64,000 nt of DNA from contig OX344764.1 in NCBI GenBank assembly GCA_947034895.1, positions 11,718,001 through 11,782,000 of the forward strand. Direction: 5' to 3'. This stretch comes from Rhytidiadelphus loreus (Eukaryota > Streptophyta > Bryopsida > Hypnales > Hylocomiaceae). A program made the position numbers and the translations under genes. Each line of letters begins with the position of its first letter. Within the stretch, counting starts at the first letter, position 1. This document shows positions 12,801 through 25,347 of the stretch, piece after piece. Below the pieces are notes generated by a model. The model was not told where the DNA came from. It searched no databases and saw only the letters and a program-made list of their open reading frames with translations.

Positions 12801-12959
12801 TGGCTAGTTCACTCTTTTCGGTACATTGTGGGGAACGTTGGCCACTAAAATAGAAAAAACTCAATAAAATTCAACAAAAGGCAAGTTTTGGATGGTGCAT
12901 GACAATTTTAATAAAGATTTGTCGACTAGTGCCACATCAGATTGTGATTATTTTTAAAT

Positions 12960-13060
12960 TTTTAAATTTTAATTTACAAACTTTATTATTATTTTTACTT
13001 TTTAAATAATTTTAAAAATGATAATTATTAAATAATCTGACCAACACTACATAGGTTCAT
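12960..13060. other. Low-complexity A/T run
   Basis: Alternating T and A blocks (TTTAAATTTTTAAATTTTAA and similar) without coding content. Such centres occur in the MITEs of this window; I could not identify the ends of an element around this one. Confidence 0.35.
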
Positions 13061-13275
13061 AGCTTGGGATACCTTTTTTTAATGGCCCTTTCAAGGCCTA
13101 AATTTTTTCCTAAAGGGGTTTATTTGCATGAATATAGATAGGGATACAACTTTAACAAGGATGTAAATTATCTCATATTTTTTTTGTTGACAACTTAAGT
13201 TGATATCAATATTCCTATTATTGGATTTTGAAAAAATATTTTAAAGTTGGACTACACTGTCTAGGTTCAATTTTC

Positions 13276-14616
13276 TTAACTCCTAAAGGACTAGATTGTG
13301 TTTTTTGGCTATATAGAAATTTTGGGCAGGTACCTATGAGCGGAGATTTTCATATTTGGGGCTGAAATTTTAATAGAATGTGGGGCAAGGAAGATCTTTC
13401 ATATGCACCAAATTTCATGACATTTGGAAATACGAGTCAAAAGTTATGGCCCAATATGTTACTTTTTTCACCAATAGGGCAGTTCGGGCAGATCAGAAAA
13501 ACTCACTTTTTTCAGAAACAAAAATTTGGAATTGATTTTCTAGAGTTTTATATAAGGTAGAACTGCCCAATTCCGTCAGTGACTTAATTCCGTGGTCTAC
13601 AACTTCATCCCAATTCCGTCATAAAAACATACAAATCCACTTCAGATTCTGACAACAATAATTTATTAATGCTATTAAAAGATAACGTGTCAACTAATGA
13701 TTGGTGAATCTTCAAGTGCTATTAGGTACATTGGAAAGCGGTATTGAGTTGTAAGAGGACGTTTATGAATCCAGTCTAGTGACGGTTGTGCAGTTTCACT
13801 TCAAAAATTCATAGAAATTACAATTTTTATCAAAAAATTATAATTTCACTTGGGTTTGACTCCTGAAACAAGAGCACACCTCTGAAAAATATGTGTCTTT
13901 CCTAAAGTTGGCCCCAATATAGTCAGATTGCGAATCAGGGTGGTAATGGGTAGTTCTACCTTACACGAAAAGCTTTGAGTCATTCCATTTTGATCAATGA
14001 GTCAAAAATTATGAGGATTTTTTGTTTGCGGGCAGTTTTGGATTTCCTTCTCTAAAATCAACTTTGAAATCCTTTATCTTACCCAATTTTCAATATTTTT
14101 GGACAAAAATAAAATTGTAGGAATTAGATACATTATTACAACATTTCGACCATTGGGATTGGAAATTTTCAATTCTATATTTAAATTGTAAATAATTTAG
14201 TATTTTTAATCATTCTCTACTACTACCTACTTATTATTTTTTTCGTATATGTTGTACTATTCCAAATGATTTGAAATTTTTTAAGCATGTGGCCAACTTG
14301 TCTAGGAAAACAAATACAAAGAATCACCACCATTTAGGTCATTTTTTCATAGAAATGTGAGCTTGTGAAGTGCAGCTGCCCTACTTTTTGCAGGGTAAAA
14401 AAAATGATTTTAGATAATTTGAATGCTTATATCTTGCAATCCACTCGGTGAAAATGTTTGAAATTTTTACCACATGTTTTTGATACTATATAATACAAGT
14501 TCCTACGGTTAGATATGTCAAAAAAGTTTTTTTTTCAAATTTTTGGTACTTGTACTAGAAATGGCAGTTTTGGAGCGTTTCTAGTGAAAGTATAGTGACG
14601 GTCCTTTAAGGGTTAA
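13276..14616. mobile_element. TTAA-flanked non-autonomous DNA element, copy b
   Basis: The element spans 13280-14612 between TTAA at 13276-13279 and 14613-14616. Ends are CTCCTAAAGGACTAG and, reverse complement, CCCTTAAAGGACCGTC. Interior phrases such as GAAATTTTGGGCAGGTACC and the right-hand GGCAGTTTTGGAGCGTTT recur in copies c, d, f and g, so this is a true family. The size (1333 bp) is larger than its relatives because another element has inserted at about 13553-13963. No transposase is present. Confidence 0.8.
13553..13963. mobile_element. MITE nested in TTAA element b
   Basis: Inverted ends TAAGGTAGAACTGCCCA and, reverse complement, TAAGGTAGAACTACCCA bound about 410 bp that interrupt TTAA element b. 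The related copies c and f read continuously across this point (TTTTCTAGAGTTACATATAT in c as reverse complement), giving an empty site. The interior has three ATTCCGT phrases near the left end and no open frame. The same TTCTACCTTACAC phrase occurs alone at 49.95 and 52.86 kb. Confidence 0.7.
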
Positions 14617-14689
14617 TTGAGGGTTTACTATATTGAGTGTCTATTCATTCAAAAACACAACATATAATTTCATTGCAATAGCACAAGAC

Positions 14690-15230
14690 CTTTGATTGAC
14701 ACGACAATGACTCTTCAAGCTATGACCAAGCCTTATATAGCCTTCATTAGTTTAGAGCAATTAAAAGGACACATAGTGCTATTGCATTAACATAAGGATT
14801 GTGATTGCATGCAATGACGCTTCAAAGTTGATGACAACCTTGTGTCAATGTATGACCTTCATTGGCCAAAGAATTTACGATATGACATTGATCTCGACAA
14901 TGACCCTCAAAGTAATGACACAACAACATGTGTGGCCTTCATTTCTCAGAATAAAAAGAGTCCATAGCATGATAATGACTCTTCAAACTATGACCAAGCC
15001 TTATATGGCCTTCCTTAGTCAAAGCAATTAAAAAGACACATAATGCCACCACAATAACACAGTTTTCTCATTGGCATGACAATGATGCTTGAAAGTTGAT
15101 GACAAACCTTGTGTTAGTGTGTGGTCCTCATTGGCAATAGCAAAAAGAATTCATGATATGACAATGACACTTCAAAGTAACAACTAACCTTGTGTAGCCT
15201 TCATTGGCCATTTGAAGCAAAAAGAATTCA
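14690..15230. repeat. Degenerate minisatellite with an AATGACNCTTCAA core
   Basis: At least five diverged units of roughly 100-120 bp follow one another. Each carries a form of GACAATGACTCTTCAA, usually followed by a phrase like GACCAAGCCTTATATGGCC and CATTAGTCAAAGCAATT. Single related units occur at 8840-8900, in the duplicate copy. The 231-bp open frame at 14801 is a by-product of the repetition. Confidence 0.7.
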
Positions 15231-15967
15231 GGCCTCATACATCTTTCATTTGTTTTCAACGACTTCTATAGAACCTTCTTTTGTTATATATGCAACTAAA
15301 AATTCCTAATCATTTTCATTCTAGAAATGATAGAATTAAAAAAATTAAGAAAAAATTAGGAAATTATGCCTAAGGAACTTCTTTTTACCAAAAGCAACAA
15401 TCAAAGAATGTAGTCTAGTGCAATGAAAATATTACTTTTGTTGGTAAATATACAAAAAATTCACTTTTCATTTACAATCTTTTGATTACGACTTGGTTTC
15501 AAAAATCCCCAAGTTGGTAAGTGGCATGTATCAAGCAAGTGATCTATTTCCCTAAATATGAATTTTAATGCAAGCCAATTTCAACATAGTTTAGTATTAT
15601 TAAAATGTGTATCAAATTAGAATAATATTGAATTTAAAACTTGCAAAGTTCAATGTTGTTTTAATATCAAGTATATGGGACTATCATAGTGTAAGTAAGG
15701 TTACTTAATTTGAATTTCCAAAGTCAAGACTTGAAGAAATTTTTAACACCTAAAAATTAGAATAGTCCTAATTGTCAAAAAGTGTTCACATGTGCTATAA
15801 AATGAAAATTAGAGGACTAATTCAATAATGATTTTGAAAAAATAAATTGTAGACATTGAGCTATAGATCATATCCATATAGTCAGATCCACCAGTGAATT
15901 AACCTACATTTATCAATCAAATCCCAAAACAAAATTTTAAATTTTTTTCTAAAATTGAATATATACC

Positions 15968-16192
15968 TTGAATGTAGTTATTTATTTGTTTTGTTTATTA
16001 CAGTGAGATCTATGAAACTATGCATTTTTTGATCGCGTTCTTGATATTGTCATAAAGCCCTTTGCTGAGGAGGGGTGTATGGGCTTTGTTTCACGACTTT
16101 CCGACTCACAACAAAAAAAGAAATGAATTAAAAATTTTAAAAACTATTTTTACTTTATTTTTATTATTTCGTGGCAACGGCACATGATACAT
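15968..16192. mobile_element. Short interspersed element inserted in duplication copy 2
   Basis: Copy 1 reads continuously through ATATTAATGATATTC at about 10499, whereas copy 2 is split by this segment. A relative lies at about 61215-61485; shared phrases include GTGAGATCT, GGGTGTATGGGCTTT and GGCAACGG. The type of element is not clear: I see neither convincing inverted ends nor a tRNA-like head. Confidence 0.6.
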
Positions 16193-17699
16193 CAATATTA
16201 ATGATATTCATAAAAAATCTTACTTTGAGAGTAGATAGTTAAATTTCATATACAAAGATTTTGAATTTCTTATCTTGTTTACTTTTTTAATTCTATCATG
16301 AATAAAGGAAAAAAAATTGAACTAGCTAGAAGTTATTTTTTGAGTGAAATATGGTAGGGTGATTACAAGAAACATTTGTTGATTTTGTTGTGTTTCCACA
16401 AGACTCATGCTTAATTTTTTTGGAGTACTTTAAAATTATAAAAACAATTTTAAAAAAGTAAAAAAATATGACCAATGTATACACCTTTAAGATGAAGGTA
16501 ACAATGATGGAAAAGCTTAGAAAAATTCTCTCTAAGTAAGAGAACTAAAAAAGTGCCAAAACTCAAGAAAATAGATATTTTGATGTTTTAATTTGTAAAA
16601 CATAGGGAAAAAAAGATTTATATGAAAATAAAAATTTCCTATTTGTGACAACACCTCTATAGAGATGGTTATTCTTGAAAAGAATACCAAAATATTCCCT
16701 CTATTCCAAAATAAATCTAAGATTTCCTAGGAAATTGCTAAATTAATGCAAGAGTTGCTCTTATTTTCAAGGAATTATATAGTTACTATAGCTTCTAGTC
16801 AACTCTATTAGGTCAATAGGTGTGAAAGATTCTTGCAACCATCCATTATGATATTTGAATTGTTGAAACTCAATGTGTGACATAAAATAGTATGAGTATT
16901 TTTTGCAATCACTCACTTGTGATATTTGAACTATTGAATATTTGCAAAGATTTTTGAAATTTTATACTATACAAATATTAGAGAAATAATAGAAGAGTAT
17001 AATGTCCACATGAAGGGAGACAATTTAAGATACTTCTACCTTGTTTATCCAATCCAAACTTATTTTTGTTGGTGATAAAGTTTGCAAATCCTATCCATGA
17101 CTCTAAATCTTCTTAATTTCTGAAAGGGTTCTTTTTTTTCCATCCACCTCAAAATAAGTGTAATATTTTAATTGTCCCTAATTATATAGTTGGTTGATTT
17201 TTTTGGTCAAAAGCCCTCTCTTAACTAATGCGAAGGGTGTAATTACAAATGTAAATTCAGATTTTAAATTTGATTATAGGTGGTAAATATTAAGTTCCAA
17301 TGTTAATACCAAGGTGCACAATTAGGAGCAAGTGGGTGTGAATAAACAAGTGCTTTCTTAGAAACATCTAAAGAAAATTCCTTTTTTCTTGCTTCTATTC
17401 TTTTTCACCTCTTCAAATTGGTCACATAAATAGAATCAATTACCAAGTCTTGAATGACACTATCTTGCACTAATTTGTGAAATATGCAAATTTGTGAGGT
17501 GCACTAATGTAATAGTATACAACTTTTAAAATGAATTCAATATACATGTAGTCGACGTTGTTTTCATACTATTTCAAATAGTGTGATTTTCATAAGATTT
17601 TCATCCACCTTTCATCTTCTTCATCCAATTTTATCTAGTTTTGTCTAAAGGTTTATATTGATTATATCACATTCACTTGCACATTCATTTAAAAAACTT

Positions 17700-18786
17700 A
17701 AATGATCCAAATTTGTATATGGGGAACTCACACTATTGAAGCTTACAAGTTAACTAAATTAACTTGTTTAGTAAGAACCTATTATTTACCAACAATGATA
17801 AAAATTTGAATATTTTGAACTCATATTTGAAATTAAAGACTACACATTAGCTAAGAAAAAATAAGAATTAAAAGATTTTCCAACCACAATTATAAAATAA
17901 AGAAACTTTATTTTACATTTATCTCCCTAAAAGTAAGTTCAAGTGATGAAGGAGTTTTGCATTCCTAGAAACAAGAAAAATTTAGGGAGGTTAGAATATC
18001 CCAAACCAACAAATTAAGAAAAATCAACATTAGATTCTAAAATACTTCATTTATGAAAAAAAATATACAATTACAATACATAATGTCGTTAATTTGTGAA
18101 TATGAATGTACTTAAGAGAATGCCTGACCATCCAGCATGGGGCATTTTTCATCTTGACAAATTTTTGGGTTGCTTTTCCGTGTTTGAATAACTTGTTTGC
18201 CCCACCTCTACCAAGGCAAAATGTTATTTTGTGTTTCAATGAATTGCAAGCTATGATATCTATCATTATTAAGTAATCCAACAAACCATTTGTAGAAGAT
18301 AAAAGTAATATTGGTAGAGTTGTCAACTTTGCCAAATTCACAAATTTCTTTGCATCAAAGAGAAATTTAGTAGTATCCATGCATTAGTAGATTGCCACTT
18401 TTCATCTTAAAAATGGCAGAATTGACTAAATGGTGTATTGGTGGCCATGTACTTACAACAGTTTGTCAAAAGTTCATCTCGGCAAAACTATGTGTCTAAA
18501 CTCTAGAGAAATGATCACTTTTGTGCCCCACCTATAAAACTTGTTATTTAAACTACCAACCAATGTTAAATTTTCTAATGTGTGAAAGTAGAAAGAATCT
18601 CATCCATTGATGTTGTCATTTGAAGATGAATAGTAGAATTTGGCAAAGTTGCAAAATGACAATAATAATGATATTTTTGACATACCAAAGAGAATACATT
18701 AGCAAGACAATTAATTTATTACTCACTTTTCATCCAAAAACATCAAATTGAGCTAAAAAAGATAAACCATAAAAAGTGTTCTTAGG
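17700..18786. other. AT-rich DNA with an unrecognised open frame
   Basis: No family can be named. The longest frame, 18051-18380 on the minus strand (109 residues), begins MDTTKFLFDAKKFVNLAKL and is moderately lysine- and leucine-rich, but it lacks recognisable motifs and could be a decayed transposon gene or chance. The region ends at the CACTA-type terminus at about 18.79 kb. Confidence 0.3.
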
Positions 18787-19611
18787 CACTGCACTACAAG
18801 AAATCAACCACATTTGCAACTAGGCAACAATGACTGGGTGTTCGGTTTAACTTGAGAATGACTACTTACTCCATAATTGCACTAGACCTAAAACGTCTAC
18901 AACATTCGAGTGATTTTGTAGTTGTAATTGTGATTGCAAGATGAAGAGGAGATGGACTCTGAGATTCATTGTGGTTTTCCGTTCATAGCACTGTCGTCCT
19001 TTTGGTAGCTTAGGAAACTAGGGGTATTCAACGTGGAGGACTCACTCATGAACAATGACTTGGTTGTCATATAATATAATTGGTCTTTACTTCAAAATGA
19101 CTTGTTGGAAAACCCGACAACTTCAAAATGAATATTAATTTCATGCTACTAACGTAGAAAACACTACGTTGATGTGGACACAAGTAAGTTGCGCCTTCTT
19201 GGGCCACGATTGTACCCACTCTAAGATGACTTCCGTAGTCAAATTCAAGTAACTCCTAGTCAGACTTTGCAAGTGGAGGGCACTAGGACGCGACAACAAC
19301 ATGACTTTCATGTCACTTGTAGAAGGCAACTAGGCATGCCTAAAATTTCTACTGTAGAGGCCTCTGCCTGCTTGGGAAAGACTTACCTATGCTCAGTATT
19401 AGAATGCGATTGCAGTGGAATAAGACAAAAAAGTGTTGTTATTAATGACTACAAGGCCAAGTCTTTGAGGGCAACCATATTGAACTGTGCTACAACTAGA
19501 AAATTCATTACTTTTGAGCTAAATCAAGGCGCCATACATTGAATAAAAAAATCCAATATTTCTAAACCATCGTGGCTCTGTGCCACTACACTGTTATTAT
19601 ACAATGACTGC

Positions 19612-22600
19612 CAGGGATGCTAGTATGTGAGCCTAAGAGCATGAGCCTGTGAGCCTATGAGCCTGTGAGCCTCCAATTTTTTTTCTTCTATTTAGAAATT
19701 ATAAATTCATTGAGGACCTATGACCGTAGAATTAGATGAAAGGATCTATAATCCGACTAAACAACAAATGAATATGCTACTAATGATTTTGTACCAAAAC
19801 ATTGAACCACAGGCCTTTATATAAATTTAAAGGATGAAAATGGTCCACCTATTTTATTTTATTTTTTTAACTATGCTTTAAATTTTTTAGAAATATCTTG
19901 AATATGAAAAATATAAAATGAACATAGTAGATATATATTATACACCAAATAAATGTATTAACCCTTAATATTCTAAATGACCATTTTACTAATTGATGTC
20001 CCTTTTTTTTAACTATCTTTATTGAAATTTTATTTATTTATTAAATAAAAAACATTTTTAATAAATAGAAAACATGATTAATTCAATGGTAGTAGTTTAA
20101 TTGAATTCTAAGTTAAATTTCATTTTCTAGAATTTCATAAAGTTCAATGGTGGAGTGTGATTTAAGACTCATGTTTTATTGTTCAATTTGGGCACAGGAT
20201 GAAGTTTTAGGCATTGAATGAAATTGTTGCCACATCATACAGAGGTCAATTCAATTTGAGAAAGAAGACAATAGAAATCAAATATCAAATCATGAAAATA
20301 AAGCGATTAATGGCTGGAGGTAGTAAGGTGAAAAATTTCAGTATGCAATATATGGATTCTACTATAGGTGAAAGATAAGATTAGTGGAAAATAATTATTT
20401 TGAAGTATGCGGAAAAATAAATAAAATGAAGAGAAGAAATTGTCGAATTCAACAAGAATTAATTGAGCAAATTGTTGTAAAAAAATAATTTTTTTAATAC
20501 AAGTTGAAATGTTCAAAGATCATGTGTAATCAAATAAATTCTTGATGAAAATCTAAAGGAAATTTTACAATGATACTTTGTGAGAATGGAGGGTAAAGAG
20601 GTGGTTTTATAATGAAATCCATTGTTCCTTATGAACCTTCAAAGGATATGGGATAATTTGAAGATTGAACTCCTACTAATCTTAACGATTAATATATCCC
20701 ACATGCGTTGCTTTACCTCCTACCATCCAATTTGTATAAAGATCTTATCTTCCTCAATTTCACAAACATCCAAATAAGTGACTTTTGAGGTTTTGTGATG
20801 AACATTTTGGATTTTATTCAATATGATGTTGAATTTCCAAAATATTAAACATGAAAGTGCCAACCTTGTCCTTCACTTATGGTGGTCTGTAGAAAAAAAA
20901 TTGTGGTCTTTAAAACCCCCGCCGTTAACGGCGGGGGTAACAAGGTCCATACAAGAAGCGAAGTTGGATCCTCTGAAAGCGTAGCCGTTAACGGCGGGGG
21001 GTAGCAAGGTCCATAAGAAAAACAAAGTTGCATCTCCAAACCCCCCGCCGTTAACGGCGGGGGGTAAAAAGGTTCATAAAAAAAAAAATTGCATCTCCAA
21101 ACCCCTGCCGTTAATGGCGGGGGGTAACAAGGTTCATAAAAAAAACAAAGTTGCATCTCCAAACCCCCCGCCATTAACGGTGGGGGGTAAAAAGGTTCAT
21201 AAAAAAAATAAAATTGCATCTCCAAACCCCCGCCATTGACGGCGGGGGGTAGCAAGGTTCATAAAAAAATAAAATTGCATCTCCAAACCCCCGCCGTTAA
21301 TGGCGGGGGGTAACAAGGTCCATAAAAAAAACAAAGTTCCATCTCCAAAGCCCCTGCCATTAACGGCAGGGGTAACAAGGTTCATAAGAAAAATAAAGTT
21401 GCATCTCCAAAACCCCCGCCGTTAACGGCGGGGGGTAACAAGGTCGATAAAAAAAACAAAGTTGCATCTCTATATCCCCTGCCATTAACAGCCGAGGGTA
21501 GAAAGGTCCATAAAAAACAAAGTTGGATCCTCTAAAAGTGCAGCGGTTAACGGCAGGGGGTAGAAAGGTCCATAAAAAAACAAAGTTGGATCCTCTAAAA
21601 GCGCAGCCGTTAACGGCAGGGGGTAGCAAAGTCCATCAAAGAAGCGAAGTTGGATCCTCTAAAAGCGCAGCCGTTAACGGGGGGGGGGGGGGGGGGGGTT
21701 AGTAAGGGCCATCGAAGAAGCGAAGTTGGATCCTCTAAAAGCACAGCCGTTAACGGCGGGGGGTAGCAAGGGCCATCGAAGAAGCGAAGTTGAATCCTCT
21801 AAAAGCACAGCCGTTAACGGCGGAGGGTAGCAAGGGTCATCGAAGAAGCGAAGTTGGATCCTCTAAAAGCACAACCGTTAACAGCGAGGGTAGCAAGGTT
21901 CATCGAAGAAGCGAAGTTGGATCCTCTAAAAGCGCAACTGTTAACATCGGAGGATAGCAAAGAATACATGAACTACAATGTTTGACTAAATCCTAACATT
22001 TGTTGCCCTAAATTGCAACCCTGAAAATTGCACCTGTCAACGACAAGGGGTAGCAAGGCACCTTAAAATCTTTGAAATCTAAACATTTCAAGCTAAATTT
22101 CAAGATGCTATTGTAGTTTTGAGGTCATAAATGACTCAATATGCATCCGTTTTTTATATGCTATATACCGTTGGAAACTTGGAATCATGCTTTCAAGGTG
22201 AAGGAAATGATATAAAGTTTCAAGATTTGTCTTTAACAAAAAATTACACATACATTCAAAGTTAATATCAATTGGGGTAATTATTTTCTTACTATCTTGT
22301 TTGAACTTCTAGCATGTAGGTGCTATTATTATATTTTTGTTTGGTACAAATCCTAATGAGAAGGTTTATAATATTACACTTTGCAATTTTCCATAAACTT
22401 GTACTTGTCCTCATTATGGAAATATAAATGAGGCCTCTATTGGAAAACGTGACATGTACATAAACTACAAACACGTTTATTATATCTTTCATTATTTGTG
22501 TAAATTTGATTATAAGATAGACACATTCATCTACGCTCCTACCTTCAACTTGGATGAAATAAAGCAAGTAATTGTTGTTGCTAGAATCATCAAGATGTGC

Positions 22601-23158
22601 AAGTATTCAAGTTAGTTGGTAAATAATAGCATGATATGAAGTAGATACGTAGTATCAATATATTATCTTCAAAATCTCTAAATTCGAGTAAAAAAGTATT
22701 ATTTTCATATTCCAATATGTATTTTTTGTTGCAGTGAAAGAATATTTTATTATGTACACAATGCTCTACATCCTACGATATTTTCACTGCATTTGTTTTC
22801 CTCTTATCTTTAAAATTCACTATAAATTATATGTAATTTCACTTGATCAATCCACCCTCAAACAACCTCTTAGAATGTAATATAAATTTCAAAACATGCA
22901 ATAGCACCAACTTCCCAAGCTTTTAGATATAAAATCCACGGGCATAGGTCCCATGGTAATAGGTCATTTTTTTTCTAGACATAGCAATTTTGGTGAAAAA
23001 AAATTAGTGTTTTAACTTTTTAATCAAAAATATTTACAAATTACATCATATTTTACATTTTTAAGCTCTAGGCTCACACAATCCCTGCTCACCACTCTTA
23101 AGCTCACACAATCCCTGCTCACCACTCTTAGGCTCACGCTCACATACTAGCATCGTTG
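19612..23158. mobile_element. 3.5 kb element with GTGAGC-rich ends and 10-bp target duplication (E1)
   Basis: An exact 10-bp direct repeat, CAATGACTGC, flanks the element (19602-19611 and 23159-23168). Terminal inverted repeats are CAGGGATGCTAGTATGTGAG and, reverse complement of the right end, CAACGATGCTAGTATGTGAG. Subterminal GTGAGCCT/GAGCCT repeats follow on the left, and a 31-bp direct repeat of AGCTCACACAATCCCTGCTC type on the right. Related elements lie at 29.29-29.80 and 47.31-48.39 kb. A 9-11 bp duplication is usual for Mutator-like elements, but no transposase is present and the superfamily is an inference. It carries the palindromic array at 20.9-22.06 kb. Confidence 0.8.
20915..22060. 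repeat. Tandem array of GTTAAC-centred GC-rich palindromes, 62-64 bp period
   Basis: Seventeen units follow each other, with centres at 20924, 20987, 21050, 21110, 21173, 21235, 21296, 21359, 21421, 21484, 21546, 21609, 21673, 21749, 21813, 21877 and 21940; a degenerate eighteenth is near 22035. Most centres are GCCGTTAACGGC. In the best units it extends to CCCCCGCCGTTAACGGCGGG, a hairpin-forming palindrome. Units 3-10 carry GCATCTCCAAACCCC between palindromes; the others carry GGATCCTCTAAAAGCGCAG. The 76-bp spacing at 21673-21749 is due to a run of 20 G (21679-21698). Long minus-strand frames with repeated PPPLTAGGLEMQ-type phrases arise from the repetition; a 62-bp period shifts frame, so they are not taken as genes. 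Confidence 0.9.
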
Positions 23159-25347
23159 CAATGACTGCCGATGACTACATGAAACACGTTTTAGTCAAAG
23201 AGCACTAAGTCATGACTACTGTAGTACTCCTCTAGTGCTAGTAGGTTCTCTTCCACTGACAATTCTATAGCTTTGACTAGGTTAATTGTCTCTGATGGAA
23301 GTAGCAACCTTTGAGGAGCAATTAGACCTGCGCTCTCCACTGTAGTACTAATGAAGACATCCGTTGTGTATACTACCTCTCATTGTGCTCTTGCCTCTTT
23401 GCGTTGTACAACTTTCCAACTAGGTCTTCCTTCAACATTTGAAAAGAAAATTTTTGTGGCTTGGCTAGAGAAAATGAAGGGCTCTACCATGCAATGTAGT
23501 TTCTGACGGAAGTTAACTACAAGGAACCCGGGGTTGTCTTTTGTGTAAGTAGAAATCTTAGAGCTACAACAACAAGATAGCTTTAAGATCATTCTATTGC
23601 AGTGCTCTTAATCTAATCTGCGAATTCAGGTGTGCAAAGATTTGCTAGTTCTTCGGTTGTCCACTTCTTGCCCCTACAAATAGCTCTCATGAGATGGAAT
23701 CCTTAGGCCAAAGCAAGCTAGTATCAAAGGGGATAGATAATTCTTGATTAGAGCAAATACGACCAAGGTGGGTGCAACCTAATGGTATGACTTTAGAATG
23801 ACTCCAATTTAGTGACTTTAAAGTTGCATTAAGATAATTTACTCTAAAAACGTTTGAGATATGACTTCCACACATCTTCTACACTATTATACAACTAGAC
23901 ATGAGTACGACCTCTCTAAACACCATGGTGTATATAGTTCTTAAATACTATACAATGGTGCATCAAATATAGAGGCCACAAAGAGACAATTGGTCATGTG
24001 TGCAAATCTAGCATACTTGCAGCATTCAACAATACATACTAGTCCGCTACATTGCGGAACTTAGAACTCATCACATAAGGCCTCCCTAGTACTCTTCCAA
24101 TGCCAAGCCTTTCTAATTCCTTAAGAAACTTTTTCTATAACTTTTGATTTAAGACTCAAAATCTAGAACGGATTTAGAGAGATGAAAGTGAGATTCATTT
24201 TCCAACTTTTATTAGTTCAAAGTTTTTTGAAAGAAGTTAATCTATTATGCCTCAATGAGGTTTGAAATATTACTTGTGCGTTTTACATATCCCACATAGT
24301 TTGTCTTACGTACTACTACCCTACTTCTATAAAGGGCTTGTTATTTCATCTCTTCATACTCACACACTAAGTGCCTTTAGAAGCCATATGACACATATGT
24401 TAAATATGGTGTATCATACATGATATATAGTGTATTGTTGTAGAACTTTGAATGTATTCATATGTGACTAGAGAATGACTACTCATGCAATTGTTGTTAC
24501 ATTCCTCTTTGCACACATCACTACAAATTGAAAATGACTTTCTATGTCTTTAGAGAGTGACTTGAACCCTAGATTTACATTATTTCACAATGACTATGGA
24601 ATAACTTGCCATGTGTCAATCCATCTAGATGACGCAAAGACTCCATCACAATTTCTAAATGACTATATAAAGACTTATACATGACTTTGATGTTGATGTT
24701 CACGTTAGCAACACTTGACCTATATCGCAACTATAGAATGACTACATAATTGGTTGATGTAGACAACCATGTTAGCAAAAATTCTTCTAAAAATGGGCAA
24801 ATACTTGACCTTTTCCAAAAATATACTTGTCTACCTCATCAACCACATAGACCTACTCATTTTTTTTCATTCAAGGTAAAAATGGATGATGATAATACAA
24901 TTGCAGTTATTTAAAGAATGACTTGTCCACTATGATTTTAGGGCTCTAAGTTATTTTTATGGCATTGTTGTTCAGAATGACTATTGTGCAGTCGTTTTTT
25001 GCAATCATTTACACCCTTGTTTCTTGTAGGGTGTCATGCACCTAGAATTGACCAAACTTTGTATATGAGTCAAAATAAAAATTAGAATTCTACACAGAAA
25101 TTTGCGATAGTTGTAAAAATAGAACCAAAATTGTTATCTACCGAAATTTCTAGAGGAGGCAATTTTCTACCTTCTTGAAATTATTTTTAACATTAGATGA
25201 ACTTTTTGGTTGTTTTTTGTTTGACTATTCAACAAAACTACTTCTAAAATGTAGTTTCTCCCTATTCACAAAGAAGTGAAAGCATCATCAAACTATAAGA
25301 AACTTGGAAATTCATTTTTTATTTTGGAGAAGCATGGCAATTTGCTC

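Larger units (their letters stand above)
14690..17700. repeat. Older direct duplication, copy 2
   Basis: This stretch matches 8.80-11.45 kb in order and orientation (see that entry for paired coordinates). It differs by an expanded minisatellite at its left end, by an insertion of about 225 bp at 15968-16192 that is absent from copy 1, and by lacking the TTAA element a. No intact gene is seen. Confidence 0.7.
18787..25033. mobile_element. CACTA-like (En/Spm-type) non-autonomous element, interrupted
   Basis: The left end holds CACTACAAGAAA (from 18792), the common plant CACTA terminus, and the right end holds its complement TTTCTTGTAG (25020-25029). Both arms are crowded with AATGACT followed by AC, TT, AT or GG: at least fourteen copies (for example near 18829, 19053, 19098, 19444, 24473, 24591, 24739, 24976). 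Such subterminal motif clusters are typical of CACTA elements, where transposase binds. No transposase frame remains. Without the 3.5 kb insertion at 19612-23158 the element would be about 2.7 kb. A 3-bp target duplication could not be confirmed because the outermost bases differ at the two ends. Confidence 0.7.

Noticed and set aside
18051..18380. 109-residue minus-strand frame as a gene
   Set aside because: No start context, no motif and no splice partner could be found; it sits in repeat DNA.
20845..21629. Minus-strand open frames with repeated PPPLTAGGLEMQ-type phrases, resembling a repeat protein
   Set aside because: They arise from the 62-bp palindromic array. The period is not a multiple of three, three frames overlap, and none has a start context or other domain.
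20915..22060. Regular repeats resembling a CRISPR array
   Set aside because: The spacers between palindromes are themselves repeats (two unit types), not unique, and the setting is a plant nuclear transposon with no cas genes.
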